40,271 nucleotides of DNA from CAZOKO01 sp964580455 (GCA_964580455.1 CAZOKO010000008.1:1-40271); one strand, 5' to 3'. Shown: positions 7,593-15,926, numbered from the stretch's first letter. Notes: generated by a model from the letters alone, not told the origin. Numbers and translations: made by a program.

Positions 7593-7955
7593 ATGACACT
7601 TGGAGAAATGAAGAACGTTTTGGAGGCTGAAGTTCTGGTTGGTGATGAATGTATGGATATTGAGGTGAGAGATGCGTTTGCTGCTGATTTATTAAGTGAT
7701 GTTCTGGCATTTGCCAGGGAGGGGACGTTGCTCATAACCGGAATTACCAACCCTCAGGTTATACGGACCGCAGAGATGCTGGAGTTGATTGGGATTGTAT
7801 TTGTTAGAGGTAAAAAACCCGATGAGGATGCTATAAAACTTGCCAGGATAAAGAAGGTTCCCTTGCTCTCCACTCGTTATATCATGTTTGAAACCTGTGG
7901 GCGGTTATTTAGTAGCGGATTGGTAAGTTGTGTGAAAAGTGTGGAGAATGACTGA
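7593..7955 (+). CDS. DRTGG domain protein (first copy)
   Basis: This 120-residue protein is a single DRTGG-type domain, named for a motif first noted in phosphotransacetylase and CBS-linked proteins; its function is unresolved. Visible features are 'DAFAADLLSDVLAFAREG', 'LLITGITNPQVIRTAEML', 'GIVFVRGKKPDEDAIKLA' and 'KVPLLSTRYIMFETCGRLF'. A second gene of the same design lies at 9749. The pair brackets the hydrogenase-like gene, an arrangement I recall from [FeFe]-hydrogenase operons of clostridia. It starts 32 bases after nuoD and overlaps the next gene. A regulatory or ligand-binding role is inferred only. Confidence 0.8.
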   Translation: MTLGEMKNVLEAEVLVGDECMDIEVRDAFAADLLSDVLAFAREGTLLITGITNPQVIRTAEMLELIGIVFVRGKKPDEDAIKLARIKKVPLLSTRYIMFETCGRLFSSGLVSCVKSVEND

Positions 7956-8388
7956 ACAGAAGCAGGATGAGCCTTTACTGGAGCAGGTATTTACGGTAGA
8001 AGGTGGGGATTTTATTCATGCTGGTGAAGTTTCCAGCAAGATAAAAAAGATATTAAAAGAGATCGGTGTTAGCCAGGATGTGATAAGAAGAACCGCTATT
8101 GCTACCTATGAGGCAGAGATGAACGTGGTCTGTCATGCCAGACGAGGGATTTTCCGCTTAGCTATTGCCCCTGGTAGACTGGTCATTGTTGTTGAGGATG
8201 AGGGGCAGGGTATTGAAAACATCGATTTAGCTATGCAAGAAGGGTTTTCTACTGCTTCGGAACAAGTTAGAGAGATGGGTTTTGGAGCTGGTATGGGACT
8301 TCCCAATATAAAAAAGAATATGGATGATTTGAACGTCACATCAGAGGTAGGCAAGGGAACAAGAGTTGAAATGGGCATCCTCACCTAG
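7948..8388 (+). CDS. RsbW-like anti-sigma type ATPase
   Basis: This is a small GHKL ATPase (HATPase_c_2 type) like serine kinases and anti-sigma factors. It has the N-box helix 'TAIATYEAEMNVVCHA', with Glu and Asn in the Mg-ATP positions, the G1 box 'VEDEGQGI', and the G2 region 'EMGFGAGMGLPNIKKNMDD'. It then ends with 'VTSEVGKGTRVEMGI'. It has 146 residues and no other domain. The start at ATG 7948 overlaps the upstream gene by eight bases; GTG 7939 is an alternative and neither has an ideal ribosome site. Its place directly before the hydrogenase-like gene suggests it is part of the same switch. The target, whether sigma factor, antisigma antagonist or other, is unknown. Confidence 0.82.
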   Translation: MTEQKQDEPLLEQVFTVEGGDFIHAGEVSSKIKKILKEIGVSQDVIRRTAIATYEAEMNVVCHARRGIFRLAIAPGRLVIVVEDEGQGIENIDLAMQEGFSTASEQVREMGFGAGMGLPNIKKNMDDLNVTSEVGKGTRVEMGILT

Positions 8389-8403
8389 CAGTAATGGTAA
8401 GAA

Positions 8404-9732
8404 ATGGAAGAATATTTTCACTCAGTTAAGGTAGATTCCGAGAGATGCAGGGGCTCAATGCGTTGTATGCGGGTGTGTCCCACAGAGGCTATACGTATAA
8501 GAGAAGGCAAAGCCGTTATTCTTGAAGATCGGTGTATTGATTGTGGTGATTGTATCAGGGTTTGTCCGGAACGTGCGATCCGCTCTGTTGTTGGTTCTTA
8601 TGAAGATATTAGCAAATTTAAATATACGGTTGCCATTCCTTCCCCATCTCTTTACTCCCAGTTTGGAATGAGTGTATCTCCTAACCAGATACTAAATGGG
8701 CTTAAAGGACTGGCTTTTGATGATGCTTATGATATTGGCAGGGCATGTGAAGTATATATAACCGTTTTAAAAGAGTATCTTGAATCCTATTCTGATAATA
8801 AACCACTCATTTCCACCCTTTGCCCCTCAATCGTAAGATTAATCCAGATTAGATTTCCTGATTTCATGAATAATCTGCTTTCCCTGGAGGCTCCCCGGGG
8901 CATTGCGGGTTCAGAGGTTAAGCTAGATAAAGCAAAAGAATTGGGCCTTGACCCCAAAGAGATCGGAACTATCTATATTACCCCCTGTCCCGCAAAGATG
9001 ATGGCCTTAAATCAGCCACAGTGCAAAAGCGAATCCAATCTGGATGGAGCACTTGCAATTTCTGACATCTATGGGATGCTGTTTTCCTCCATAAACAAGC
9101 TCGGATCTATGGAGGAACTTCATAACTCGACTGGTTTGGGAATCAGCCTGTCGATCCCGGGTGGAGGGATAACGTGTATCAATGTGGATAATGCTGTGGC
9201 AGTCGATGGAATAAAAAATGTTATGAATGTATTGGATGACTTGGAACATGGGAAAGTAACCAATATTAAATATCTTGAGCTATGGGCTTGTCCAGGTGGA
9301 TGTATAGGGGGTCCGTTAGCGGTTGAAAACCCTTATATAACGAAGATCAAGGTCATACGATTGGTACAGCAGCTTGGAAGAGAAAGAAAGATCAAAGATG
9401 ATGAAGTGAACAAGCTTCGTGAATATTTATCCTGTGATGTGAAATTATCCTCCCTGCCCATTAAGCCTCTGGGGCGGGATGCGTTAGATGCAATTAAAAA
9501 GGTAAAGGAGCGGGAATCTATTATAGAAAGTCTTCCTAAAATTGACTGCGGAGCCTGTGGAGCTCCTACCTGCAAAGCCTTTGCTGAGGATGTTGTTCAA
9601 GGCAGAGCTGAGATTCTGGATTGCGTGTTTAAGTTGCAGGACAAGATCGTTGAATCATCTCAATACGCCTTAAGCTGGGCACGGAGGACGCCCCTTTCTT
9701 TTCGAAAACGGGGTAAAAGAACAAGCACTTAA
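8404..9732 (+). CDS. [FeFe]-hydrogenase-like iron-sulfur protein
   Basis: This 442-residue protein has an N-terminal ferredoxin-like domain, a [FeFe]-hydrogenase large-subunit domain (about 80-370) and a C-terminal FeS domain with 'CGACGAPTCKAF' and a later Cys. In the hydrogenase domain the four expected H-cluster ligands are present: Cys140 (STLCPS), Cys195 (TPCPAK) and Cys296/Cys300 (ACPGGC); Lys198 is kept. Leu139 stands where active enzymes carry the proton-transfer cysteine. In the first ferredoxin motif (C15, C21, C25) the second position is Ser18, while the second motif 'CIDCGDCIRVCP' is complete. This pattern fits a sensory or redox-relay protein rather than a turnover hydrogenase. 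No small subunit or maturase (hydEFG) is in the window. The family is clear; the function is inferred. Confidence 0.85.
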   Translation: MEEYFHSVKVDSERCRGSMRCMRVCPTEAIRIREGKAVILEDRCIDCGDCIRVCPERAIRSVVGSYEDISKFKYTVAIPSPSLYSQFGMSVSPNQILNGLKGLAFDDAYDIGRACEVYITVLKEYLESYSDNKPLISTLCPSIVRLIQIRFPDFMNNLLSLEAPRGIAGSEVKLDKAKELGLDPKEIGTIYITPCPAKMMALNQPQCKSESNLDGALAISDIYGMLFSSINKLGSMEELHNSTGLGISLSIPGGGITCINVDNAVAVDGIKNVMNVLDDLEHGKVTNIKYLELWACPGGCIGGPLAVENPYITKIKVIRLVQQLGRERKIKDDEVNKLREYLSCDVKLSSLPIKPLGRDALDAIKKVKERESIIESLPKIDCGACGAPTCKAFAEDVVQGRAEILDCVFKLQDKIVESSQYALSWARRTPLSFRKRGKRTST

Positions 9733-9748
9733 GTCGACAGGGGTATAA

Positions 9749-10093
9749 ATGACACTCAAAGATATGGCAGACAAACTGGGAATGAAGGTTGAAACAGCTG
9801 AAGAGGGTTTGCAGCAGGAAGTGAAAGGTGGATATGTAAGCGATCTTTTAAGTGATGTTATGGCACAAAGCAAAGAAGGTGATATCTGGATAACCTTGCA
9901 AACACACCCCAATATCATTGCCGTTGCTACCTTGAAGGAATTAGCAGGAATAATTATTGTTCAAGGAAGAAAGCCCGATCCCGAAACCATAGGAAAGGCA
10001 AAGAGTGAGAATTTTCCCATACTGGTGAGTGATCTTCAGGCTTTTGAAATTGTAGGAAGGTTATATCAGATGGGAATCTCTGGAATGAGATAA
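9749..10093 (+). CDS. DRTGG domain protein (second copy)
   Basis: This 114-residue DRTGG-type protein is paralogous to the one at 7593. Shared stretches include 'SDLLSDVMAQSKEGDIWIT' and 'GIIIVQGRKPDPETIGKAK', followed by 'FPILVSDLQAFEIVGRLY'. Divergence between the two copies is high, so the duplication is old or the copies have distinct partners. It follows the hydrogenase-like gene by 16 bases, and its stop overlaps the start of the PHP gene (ATGA-like junction at 10093), indicating coupled translation. Confidence 0.8.
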   Translation: MTLKDMADKLGMKVETAEEGLQQEVKGGYVSDLLSDVMAQSKEGDIWITLQTHPNIIAVATLKELAGIIIVQGRKPDPETIGKAKSENFPILVSDLQAFEIVGRLYQMGISGMR

Positions 10094-10833
10094 TGCTCAA
10101 AGAATATCGGGCAGATCTCCATATTCATACCATTCTTTCTCCCTGTACTGAACTTACCGAAATGTCCCCCCGCGCTATTGTGGAAAAAGCACATCAGATT
10201 GGTTTAGATTGTATTACCATTTGTGATCACAACTCTTGTGAGAACGTTATTCCCACTCGTAAAATTTCTCTTGATACCGAGCTAGCCGTTTTGGCTGGAA
10301 TAGAGATTGCTTCAAAAGAAGAGGTACATATCTTAGGCCTTTTTGATAGGGAGGATGAGGCGCTTAAAGTGCAAGAGGTAGTTTATAATAATCTTCCCGG
10401 AGAGAATGATGAGGAGAGTTTTGGTTATCAGGTGGTAGTAAATGAAAAAGATGAGGTCTTAGGGTTTAATAAGAAGTTATTGATTGGAGCAACAACACTT
10501 ACCCTGGAGACGGTTGTTGAGTTAATCCATTCCTTTAACGGGCTGGCTGTTGCCGCTCACATTGATCGAGAGGGCTTTAGTATTATAGGCCAGCTGGGCT
10601 TTATTCCTCCTGGATTACCACTGGATGCCCTGGAAATCTCTCCCAGGACCAGCGTTGAAGAGGCTAAAAGCAGGTTTCCCCAGTGTAATGATTACCCCCT
10701 TATCACTTCCTCAGATGCACATTATCTCGATGATATTGGAAAAAGCTCAACCACTTTTTTGATAGAAGAGGTGAGTGTAAAGGAGATGAAGCTGGCATTT
10801 ACAGGCAGGGAAGGCAGGAAGGTACTTCTTTAG
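10093..10833 (+). CDS. PHP domain phosphoesterase
   Basis: This is a cytosolic metal-dependent phosphoesterase of the PHP superfamily (relatives include RNase AM/YciV and histidinol phosphatase). Metal ligand motifs are 'ADLHIHTILSPC' at the N terminus, 'ITICDHNS' near residue 40, 'GIEIASKEEVHILGLF' near 75, 'AAHIDREGF' near 155 and 'SSDAHYLDDIG' near 208. It has 246 residues. Its substrate cannot be read from sequence; in this operon it may act on a phosphorylated signalling protein or a nucleotide. It overlaps the upstream DRTGG gene by one base and is 12 bases from the next ATPase gene. Confidence 0.85.
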   Translation: MLKEYRADLHIHTILSPCTELTEMSPRAIVEKAHQIGLDCITICDHNSCENVIPTRKISLDTELAVLAGIEIASKEEVHILGLFDREDEALKVQEVVYNNLPGENDEESFGYQVVVNEKDEVLGFNKKLLIGATTLTLETVVELIHSFNGLAVAAHIDREGFSIIGQLGFIPPGLPLDALEISPRTSVEEAKSRFPQCNDYPLITSSDAHYLDDIGKSSTTFLIEEVSVKEMKLAFTGREGRKVLL

Positions 10834-10845
10834 AGGATTTTATAC

Positions 10846-11391
10846 ATGCAGGATTTTTCTCTCCATATTTTGGATATAGCTGAGAATTCCATTGGCGCGG
10901 GCGCAAAACTGATTGAAATAAAAATAGTGGAAGATATTAATAAAGATGTACTTACTATTGAGATCAAAGATGATGGAAAAGGTATGAGCGAGGAGATGGT
11001 GAATAAGGTCCTGGATCCCTTTGTAACAACTCGCACAACCAGGAGAGTAGGGCTGGGATTATCACTATTTGCTCAGGCAGCCAGGGCGTGTAATGGTGAG
11101 GTACATATAGAATCTGAGCTTAATAAAGGAACCAGACTGGTGGGGACTTTTCAGTTAAGCCATATTGATCTAAAACCCTGGGGCAGTGTGGTGGATACGT
11201 TGATTACCCTTATTGTTGGTAATCCTGAAATAGACTTTTTTTACCAGCACAAAAAGGATGGCTTCGAATATACCCTGGATACAAAGATGGTTAAAAAAGA
11301 GTTGGGGGAGGTGCCTATTTTTAATCCAGAGGTTATTAAGGTGCTGAGAGATGATCTTAAGAACAATTTAAATCGGCTTGGTATCGTTTGA
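10846..11391 (+). CDS. Histidine-kinase-type ATPase without a phospho-acceptor domain
   Basis: This 181-residue GHKL ATPase opens directly with the N box 'LHILDIAENSIGAGAKLIEI', followed by the G1 box 'IKDDGKGM', the F box 'VLDPFVTTR', and the G2 box 'RRVGLGLSLFAQAA'. It lacks HisKA and a sensor domain, so it cannot autophosphorylate in the usual way. The C-terminal 70 residues ('LKPWGSVVDTLITLIVGNPE' and onwards) are typical of the small ATPases found in hydrogenase operons. It is the last gene of the cassette that starts at 7593 and may work with the PHP or RsbW-like protein. Its role is inferred from context only. Confidence 0.8.
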   Translation: MQDFSLHILDIAENSIGAGAKLIEIKIVEDINKDVLTIEIKDDGKGMSEEMVNKVLDPFVTTRTTRRVGLGLSLFAQAARACNGEVHIESELNKGTRLVGTFQLSHIDLKPWGSVVDTLITLIVGNPEIDFFYQHKKDGFEYTLDTKMVKKELGEVPIFNPEVIKVLRDDLKNNLNRLGIV

Positions 11392-11511
11392 ATTTCATTA
11401 AAAACAACATTACCGGTTGTGGGGTTCATGTTAAGAAAGGAGGGAAATTGTAGAAACCGGTAACGCGAGCATAGAAAAAATCCTTCCGTTGTTTCTAACG
11501 GGGTGAATCTG

Positions 11512-11526
11512 TAGAAATCTGTGTCC
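11512..11526. repeat. Dispersed repeat phrase before the kinase gene
   Basis: 'TAGAAATCTGTGTCC' differs by two bases from 'CAGAAATCTGTGCCC' at 5009-5023. It sits in the 216-base gap between the ATPase and the sensor kinase. Confidence 0.45.
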
Positions 11527-11572
11527 ATAATTATATATAGACAAATTGTGAAAAAGTGATATTTATTATAAG

Positions 11573-11601
11573 TTGACAAGCCAATTGACACTTCTTAGTG
11601 A
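11573..11601 (+). promoter_or_regulatory. Candidate promoter of the sensor kinase
   Basis: TTGACA (11573-11578), 17-bp spacer, TAGTGA (11596-11601). The same two hexamers with the same spacing form the nuoE promoter at 17011. Initiation would fall at or next to the ATG at 11608, giving a leaderless message, and no Shine-Dalgarno is seen there. A second TTGACA at 11585 has no partner -10. Confidence 0.4.
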
Positions 11602-11607
11602 TGATTT

Positions 11608-13647
11608 ATGGAACTCATAGAAAGAGCAAGACGCAAAGCCCCTTTTTCTCTAAGAACTAAATTAATCATAAGTTTCATTGTGATTATCCTGGTAGGGGGG
11701 CTGGGTACAACCATCATTGGAACAAGGTTGGTTGCTACTACCTTGATAGAACAAGCACAGAGAAAGGTAAAGCACGATCTTGCCTCTGCCTGGATGGTGT
11801 ACGATGAAAGATTAAAAGAGATCGAATCGGTTGTGCGTTTAACTTCACAAAGGTTTTTTCTCAAGGAAGGAATTGTATTAGATGGCAAAGATATGCTCAA
11901 AAGAGAGCTTGAACGATTGAGGCTAGAGAATGACTTAGATATACTAACTCTAACCGATACTAAGGGGAAGGTACTGATCAGAACACGAAGCCCCTTTACG
12001 GCAGGAGATGATCAATCCCAGGATGAAATCATTAGCTTAGCTTTACAAAATAAGATTATTGCTTCCACCCAAGTCCTCCCCAGGAAGGAGCTGATGAAAG
12101 AGGGTGAAGAGTTGATGCTACAAGCCTCTATGAAAATTATTCCAACTCCTAAGGCCAAGCCTAAGAGAAAATCTGAAGAGACCTCAGGAATGATGCTAAA
12201 AGCAGCTGCTCCGATAGTAGCTCAAGATGGCAGCCTTTTGGGAGTTTTATATGGAGGGAGTTTGATTAACCGGAATTATTTTATTGTTGATAGGATTAAA
12301 GAGATTGTTTTTAAGGGGGAGAAATATAAAGGAAAAGATACGGGAACCGCAACTATCTTCCAAGGAGATTTGAGGATTTCAACCAATGTGAAAACGGAAA
12401 AAGACCAAAGGGCCATTGGAACCAGGGTATCAGAGGAGGTGGGTAAGGATGTGTTAGAGGATGGGAGGGAGTGGGTTGATCGAGCTTTTGTCGTCAATGA
12501 TTGGTATATCACTGCCTACCAGCCCATAAAGAATATTAAAGGAGAGATTATCGGAATTCTCTATGTAGGAATGCTTGAGGCACCTTACATTGAAATCAGA
12601 AATAAGGTGGTTCTTTCCTTTTTTGGCATTGCCCTTTTGTGCTTATTTCTTGTGTTGATTATGTATTATTTCATCACTGCTGGCATTACCAATCCCTTGC
12701 GGGATATGGTTGTGGCTACGGGAAGAATTGCCCAGGGAGATCTTTCTCACGAGATGAAAGTTCAGTCAAGGGATGAAATTGGCCATCTGGCACTATCGTT
12801 TAACCAAATGGTAAAGAATTTAGAAAATGCCCAGCAAGAGCTTAAGCAGTGGGGTAAAACCCTGGGAAAAAGAGTTGCTGAGAGGACAGAGGAACTACGA
12901 AAAGCACAGTATCAACTGATCCAATCTGAGAAACTGGCTTCTTTGGGAAAACTTGCTGCCGTGGTTGCTCATGAGATTAATAATCCTTTAGCGGGTATTG
13001 CAACCTATATCAAGCTCCTGTTAAAAATAACCAAAAAGGAGCCATTTCCTCTAATCAGAATTAACGAGATGAGGAATTTTTTGTCAAGCATGGATACAGA
13101 AATGAGTCGCGTAACCAGAATTGTAAAAGATCTCTTAACCTTTGCCCGTCAGTCAAAGCCCAGGATTGAGAAGGTGAGTGTAAACAGTATTTTAGAAAAG
13201 AGCTTATCCTTATTAGAAAATAAACTTAAACTCCAAAATGTGAAATTACATACTGTACTTGATGCAACCGTACCGTTAACACCTTGTGATTTCTCTCAGA
13301 TCCAACAGACACTGATGAATATCATCATCAATGGCTCGGAAGCCATGCCTGATGGAGGGGTATTAACCATTAAGAGTTGTCATCTGCCAGATGATGGATT
13401 TGTTGAAATTGAGATTGCTGATACCGGCGCAGGCATTCCGGAAGAACACCTCTCAAAGATTTTTGACCCTTTTTTTTCAACGAAAGAGGCAGGCAAAGGG
13501 GTTGGCCTCGGTCTTTCCATTGTTTATGGCATTATAAATGAGCATAAAGGGACTGTCGAAGCGAAAAGCAAGGTGGGCAAAGGAACAACCTTTATCATTA
13601 AGTTGCCTACAGTAGCGAAGGAAGAAAAAGAAAAAACAGAAAGATAG
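11608..13647 (+). CDS. Membrane sensor histidine kinase
   Basis: This 679-residue sensor kinase has transmembrane helix 1 at about residues 18-42, an extracellular Cache-like sensor of about 290 residues ('LGVLYGGSLINRNY', 'GTATIFQGDLRISTNV', 'GEIIGILYVGMLEAPY'), transmembrane helix 2 at about 333-357, and a HAMP segment ('ITNPLRDMVVATGRIAQGDL'). A coiled coil follows, then HisKA with His455 in 'VVAHEINNPLAGI', and a HATPase domain ('NIIINGSEAMPDGG', 'DTGAGIPEEHLSKIFDPFF', 'GVGLGLSIVYGI'). It is in tandem with an NtrC regulator. The ligand is unknown; a small acid or redox-related solute is possible for a Cache domain. No ribosome site is visible before ATG 11608. Confidence 0.92.
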   Translation: MELIERARRKAPFSLRTKLIISFIVIILVGGLGTTIIGTRLVATTLIEQAQRKVKHDLASAWMVYDERLKEIESVVRLTSQRFFLKEGIVLDGKDMLKRELERLRLENDLDILTLTDTKGKVLIRTRSPFTAGDDQSQDEIISLALQNKIIASTQVLPRKELMKEGEELMLQASMKIIPTPKAKPKRKSEETSGMMLKAAAPIVAQDGSLLGVLYGGSLINRNYFIVDRIKEIVFKGEKYKGKDTGTATIFQGDLRISTNVKTEKDQRAIGTRVSEEVGKDVLEDGREWVDRAFVVNDWYITAYQPIKNIKGEIIGILYVGMLEAPYIEIRNKVVLSFFGIALLCLFLVLIMYYFITAGITNPLRDMVVATGRIAQGDLSHEMKVQSRDEIGHLALSFNQMVKNLENAQQELKQWGKTLGKRVAERTEELRKAQYQLIQSEKLASLGKLAAVVAHEINNPLAGIATYIKLLLKITKKEPFPLIRINEMRNFLSSMDTEMSRVTRIVKDLLTFARQSKPRIEKVSVNSILEKSLSLLENKLKLQNVKLHTVLDATVPLTPCDFSQIQQTLMNIIINGSEAMPDGGVLTIKSCHLPDDGFVEIEIADTGAGIPEEHLSKIFDPFFSTKEAGKGVGLGLSIVYGIINEHKGTVEAKSKVGKGTTFIIKLPTVAKEEKEKTER

Positions 13648-13682
13648 TTTTTTGCGTCCTAGTATTTAAAGGAGGGATGTTG

Positions 13683-15041
13683 ATGAATAAAGATGTGCGT
13701 ATATTGGTTGTTGATGATGAAATGATCGTACGGGAGGCGCTTTCCAATTACCTGAGAGAAGATGGATATGAAGCTATTGCAGTTGAGAGCGGCGAAGAGG
13801 CATTGAAAAAAGTGGAAAGTGAAAGGTGGAACATCCTTTTTGTAGATTTAAAGATGCCAGGTATGGATGGGCTAGAAGTGTTACGGGAAGTCAAGAAGAT
13901 CGCACCAGATTTACCGGTAATTATCATCACAGCCTATGCTACCATAGATTCAGCAGTCCAAGCGATGAAGGACGGTGCCCATGATTATGTTGTTAAACCT
14001 TTTGATCCTGAGGCTATCGCTTTACTTGTTGAGAAAGTAGTTGAGCACCAAAGACTGGTTAAAGAAAACATTCTTCTTCGAGAGAGGCTAGATCAAGAAT
14101 ATAAGTTTGAAGAAATAATCGGAAAAAGTCAACCGATGCAAGATGTCTTCGAGCTGGTTAAAAATGTTGCAGCTAGTGATACAACTGTCTTAATTACCGG
14201 AGAAAGCGGAACAGGCAAGGAGCTTATCGCTCGGGCTCTCCATGCTAATAGTCCCCGCCGCTATAATCCTTTTATCACGGCCAGTTGTGGGGCTATGCCT
14301 GAGGGCCTTTTAGAAAGCGAGCTTTTTGGTCACGAGAAAGGGGCATTCACAGGGGCTTTATATACCAAAAAAGGACGATTTGAGCTTGCTGAGGGTGGAA
14401 CCTTGTTCTTAGATGAAATTGGGGAAATAAGCCTGAAGACCCAAGTCGACTTGTTGAGGGTGTTGAGTGAAAAGAGCTTCAGGCGGGTTGGAGGAGTTGA
14501 GCCCACTAGTATAGATGCACGGATTGTTTCAGCCACCAACAGAGATTTGAAAAAAGCAATTCAGGGGGGAACTTTCAGAGAAGATTTGTTTTACCGGTTA
14601 AATGTTGTCTCGATACACCTTTCTCCTTTAAGGAAGAGAAGAGAAGATATCCAGCTTTTGGCGGATCATTTCTTGGATAAGTTTAGAGCTGAGACTAACA
14701 AAAAGATTGAAGGTATTTCATCTCAGGCTCTTAACTTGATGATGGAATATGACTGGCCAGGAAATGTGAGGGAACTTGAAAATGCAATTGAACGGGCAGT
14801 AGTAGTGGGCAAAGGGAGTGAGATTGTCCCTCAGGACTTACCATTCTTTACGCAAGGGGTTACAGAAGAGAGAGGACCAAAGCTAAAGGCACTTAAAGAT
14901 AGGGAAAAACTTTATATCTTACAAACGCTGGAAGAAAATGAGTGGAATATCAGTAGAACAGCTGAGGAATTGGATATAGATAGAGTAACCCTTTATAATA
15001 AGATAAAAAAATATAATCTGGAAAAACCAAAGACTGAGTAA
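13683..15041 (+). CDS. NtrC-family sigma-54 response regulator
   Basis: The N-terminal receiver domain has acidic residues D11, D12 and phospho-acceptor D55 ('ILFVDLKMPGMDG'). The AAA+ sigma-54 activation domain has Walker A 'GESGTGKELIA', 'ESELFGHEKGAFTGA' with the GAFTGA loop, and Walker B 'LFLDEIGE'. A C-terminal Fis-type helix-turn-helix ('NISRTAEELDIDRVTLYNKI') completes it. It has 452 residues. The ATG at 13683 is chosen because AGGAGGG sits 6 bases upstream; ATG 13677 touches that site. It is the cognate regulator of the kinase 35 bases upstream. It should activate a sigma-54 promoter; I did not find a clear -24/-12 site among the examined promoters. Confidence 0.94.
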   Translation: MNKDVRILVVDDEMIVREALSNYLREDGYEAIAVESGEEALKKVESERWNILFVDLKMPGMDGLEVLREVKKIAPDLPVIIITAYATIDSAVQAMKDGAHDYVVKPFDPEAIALLVEKVVEHQRLVKENILLRERLDQEYKFEEIIGKSQPMQDVFELVKNVAASDTTVLITGESGTGKELIARALHANSPRRYNPFITASCGAMPEGLLESELFGHEKGAFTGALYTKKGRFELAEGGTLFLDEIGEISLKTQVDLLRVLSEKSFRRVGGVEPTSIDARIVSATNRDLKKAIQGGTFREDLFYRLNVVSIHLSPLRKRREDIQLLADHFLDKFRAETNKKIEGISSQALNLMMEYDWPGNVRELENAIERAVVVGKGSEIVPQDLPFFTQGVTEERGPKLKALKDREKLYILQTLEENEWNISRTAEELDIDRVTLYNKIKKYNLEKPKTE

Positions 15042-15057
15042 ATCACATAGCAGATGG

Positions 15058-15612
15058 ATGAAGAAAAAACACTTAGACATCATTCCAATTGGCAAGATAG
15101 ATGACAACCTACTTCAAAGGCTTTCTGCGACCATTTACCATTACTTCGGTTATCCTTGCCGAGTCAATGAAGAATGGGAATCTCCTTCCTATGCCTATAA
15201 CCCTGATAGAAAACAATATTATTCCACCCTGATTCTCAGGGAATTGTGCGGAGGGGTTAAAAATGATTCTGTAAGAACCATTGGTGTAACCAACCTTGAC
15301 CTCTATATTCCAATATTTACCTTTGTTTTTGGGGAGGCACAGCTGGGAAGTCATTGTGCTATCATTTCACTTGCTCGTTTAAAACAGGAATTTTATGGTT
15401 TACCACCTGAAGATGAGCTCTTCATTTCCAGGGTAGAAAAAGAGGTTATCCATGAGTTGACCCACACCTTTGGATTAACCCATTGTGGTGATGTCAACTG
15501 TGTTATGCATGCCTCGCATACCATAGGGGATACTGATATTAAGTCTGATCAATTTTGCAAGTTTTGTAATCACAAGTTAATCTCTAAACTTAATGAATTG
15601 GCGGAGACTTAA
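15058..15612 (+). CDS. amzA: Archaemetzincin family zinc metallopeptidase
   Basis: This is a zinc protease of the archaemetzincin family, widespread in archaea and sporadic in bacteria. The catalytic motif 'HELTHTFGLTHC' gives three His ligands and the catalytic Glu, followed by the Met-turn 'CVMHAS'. A second zinc site is formed by the Cys of 'LTHC', the Cys of 'VNCVMH', and the pair in 'FCKFC'. It has 184 residues, a normal length, with no signal peptide, so it is cytosolic. It begins 16 bases after the response regulator and shares its transcript, ending before the terminator at 15793. Its substrate is unknown; a role in processing a signalling partner is conjecture. Confidence 0.92.
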   Translation: MKKKHLDIIPIGKIDDNLLQRLSATIYHYFGYPCRVNEEWESPSYAYNPDRKQYYSTLILRELCGGVKNDSVRTIGVTNLDLYIPIFTFVFGEAQLGSHCAIISLARLKQEFYGLPPEDELFISRVEKEVIHELTHTFGLTHCGDVNCVMHASHTIGDTDIKSDQFCKFCNHKLISKLNELAET

Positions 15613-15792
15613 TGTTTAATTTTTCAACAGGTGGTGTAAAAAATACTTACGCAATTAATTATTTATGTAAATTGAAGACTTAACTGGATAATCGAAAAAG
15701 TGGTGTTGAAATCTTAAACAGTTTGTTGAGAGTGGGGATGATGGCAAAGTAGCTGTTATTAGAAGGGCAGATTGTAAAAACACTTTATAATT
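15613..15792. other. Gap after amzA with no ORF
   Basis: About 180 AT-rich bases with no credible reading frame, ended by the strong terminator at 15793. This could be a plain 3' untranslated region, or a small RNA that ends at the terminator. I see no known riboswitch motif. Confidence 0.3.
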
Positions 15793-15826
15793 AGACCATT
15801 TGTAGCTGTCAAATGGTCTTTTTTTT
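15793..15826 (+). terminator. Rho-independent terminator after amzA
   Basis: AGACCATTTG (15793-15802) and CAAATGGTCT (15810-15819) form a perfect 10-bp stem round a 7-base loop, followed by an unbroken T run to 15826. It closes the kinase-regulator-amzA transcript. Confidence 0.92.
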
Positions 15827-15926
15827 GTCCATGATAAAAATGGCATGTGAATTGCTCTATATGTGGGCAAACAGTGGATAAAAGTTAATAAAACTAACAT
15901 TAAATATAAAAAAGGAGGTAATAACA

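Noticed and set aside
8404..9732. Catalytic [FeFe] hydrogenase
   Set aside because: The proton-transfer cysteine is Leu139 and the L1 and L2 motifs are degenerate; a sensory or relay role is more likely.
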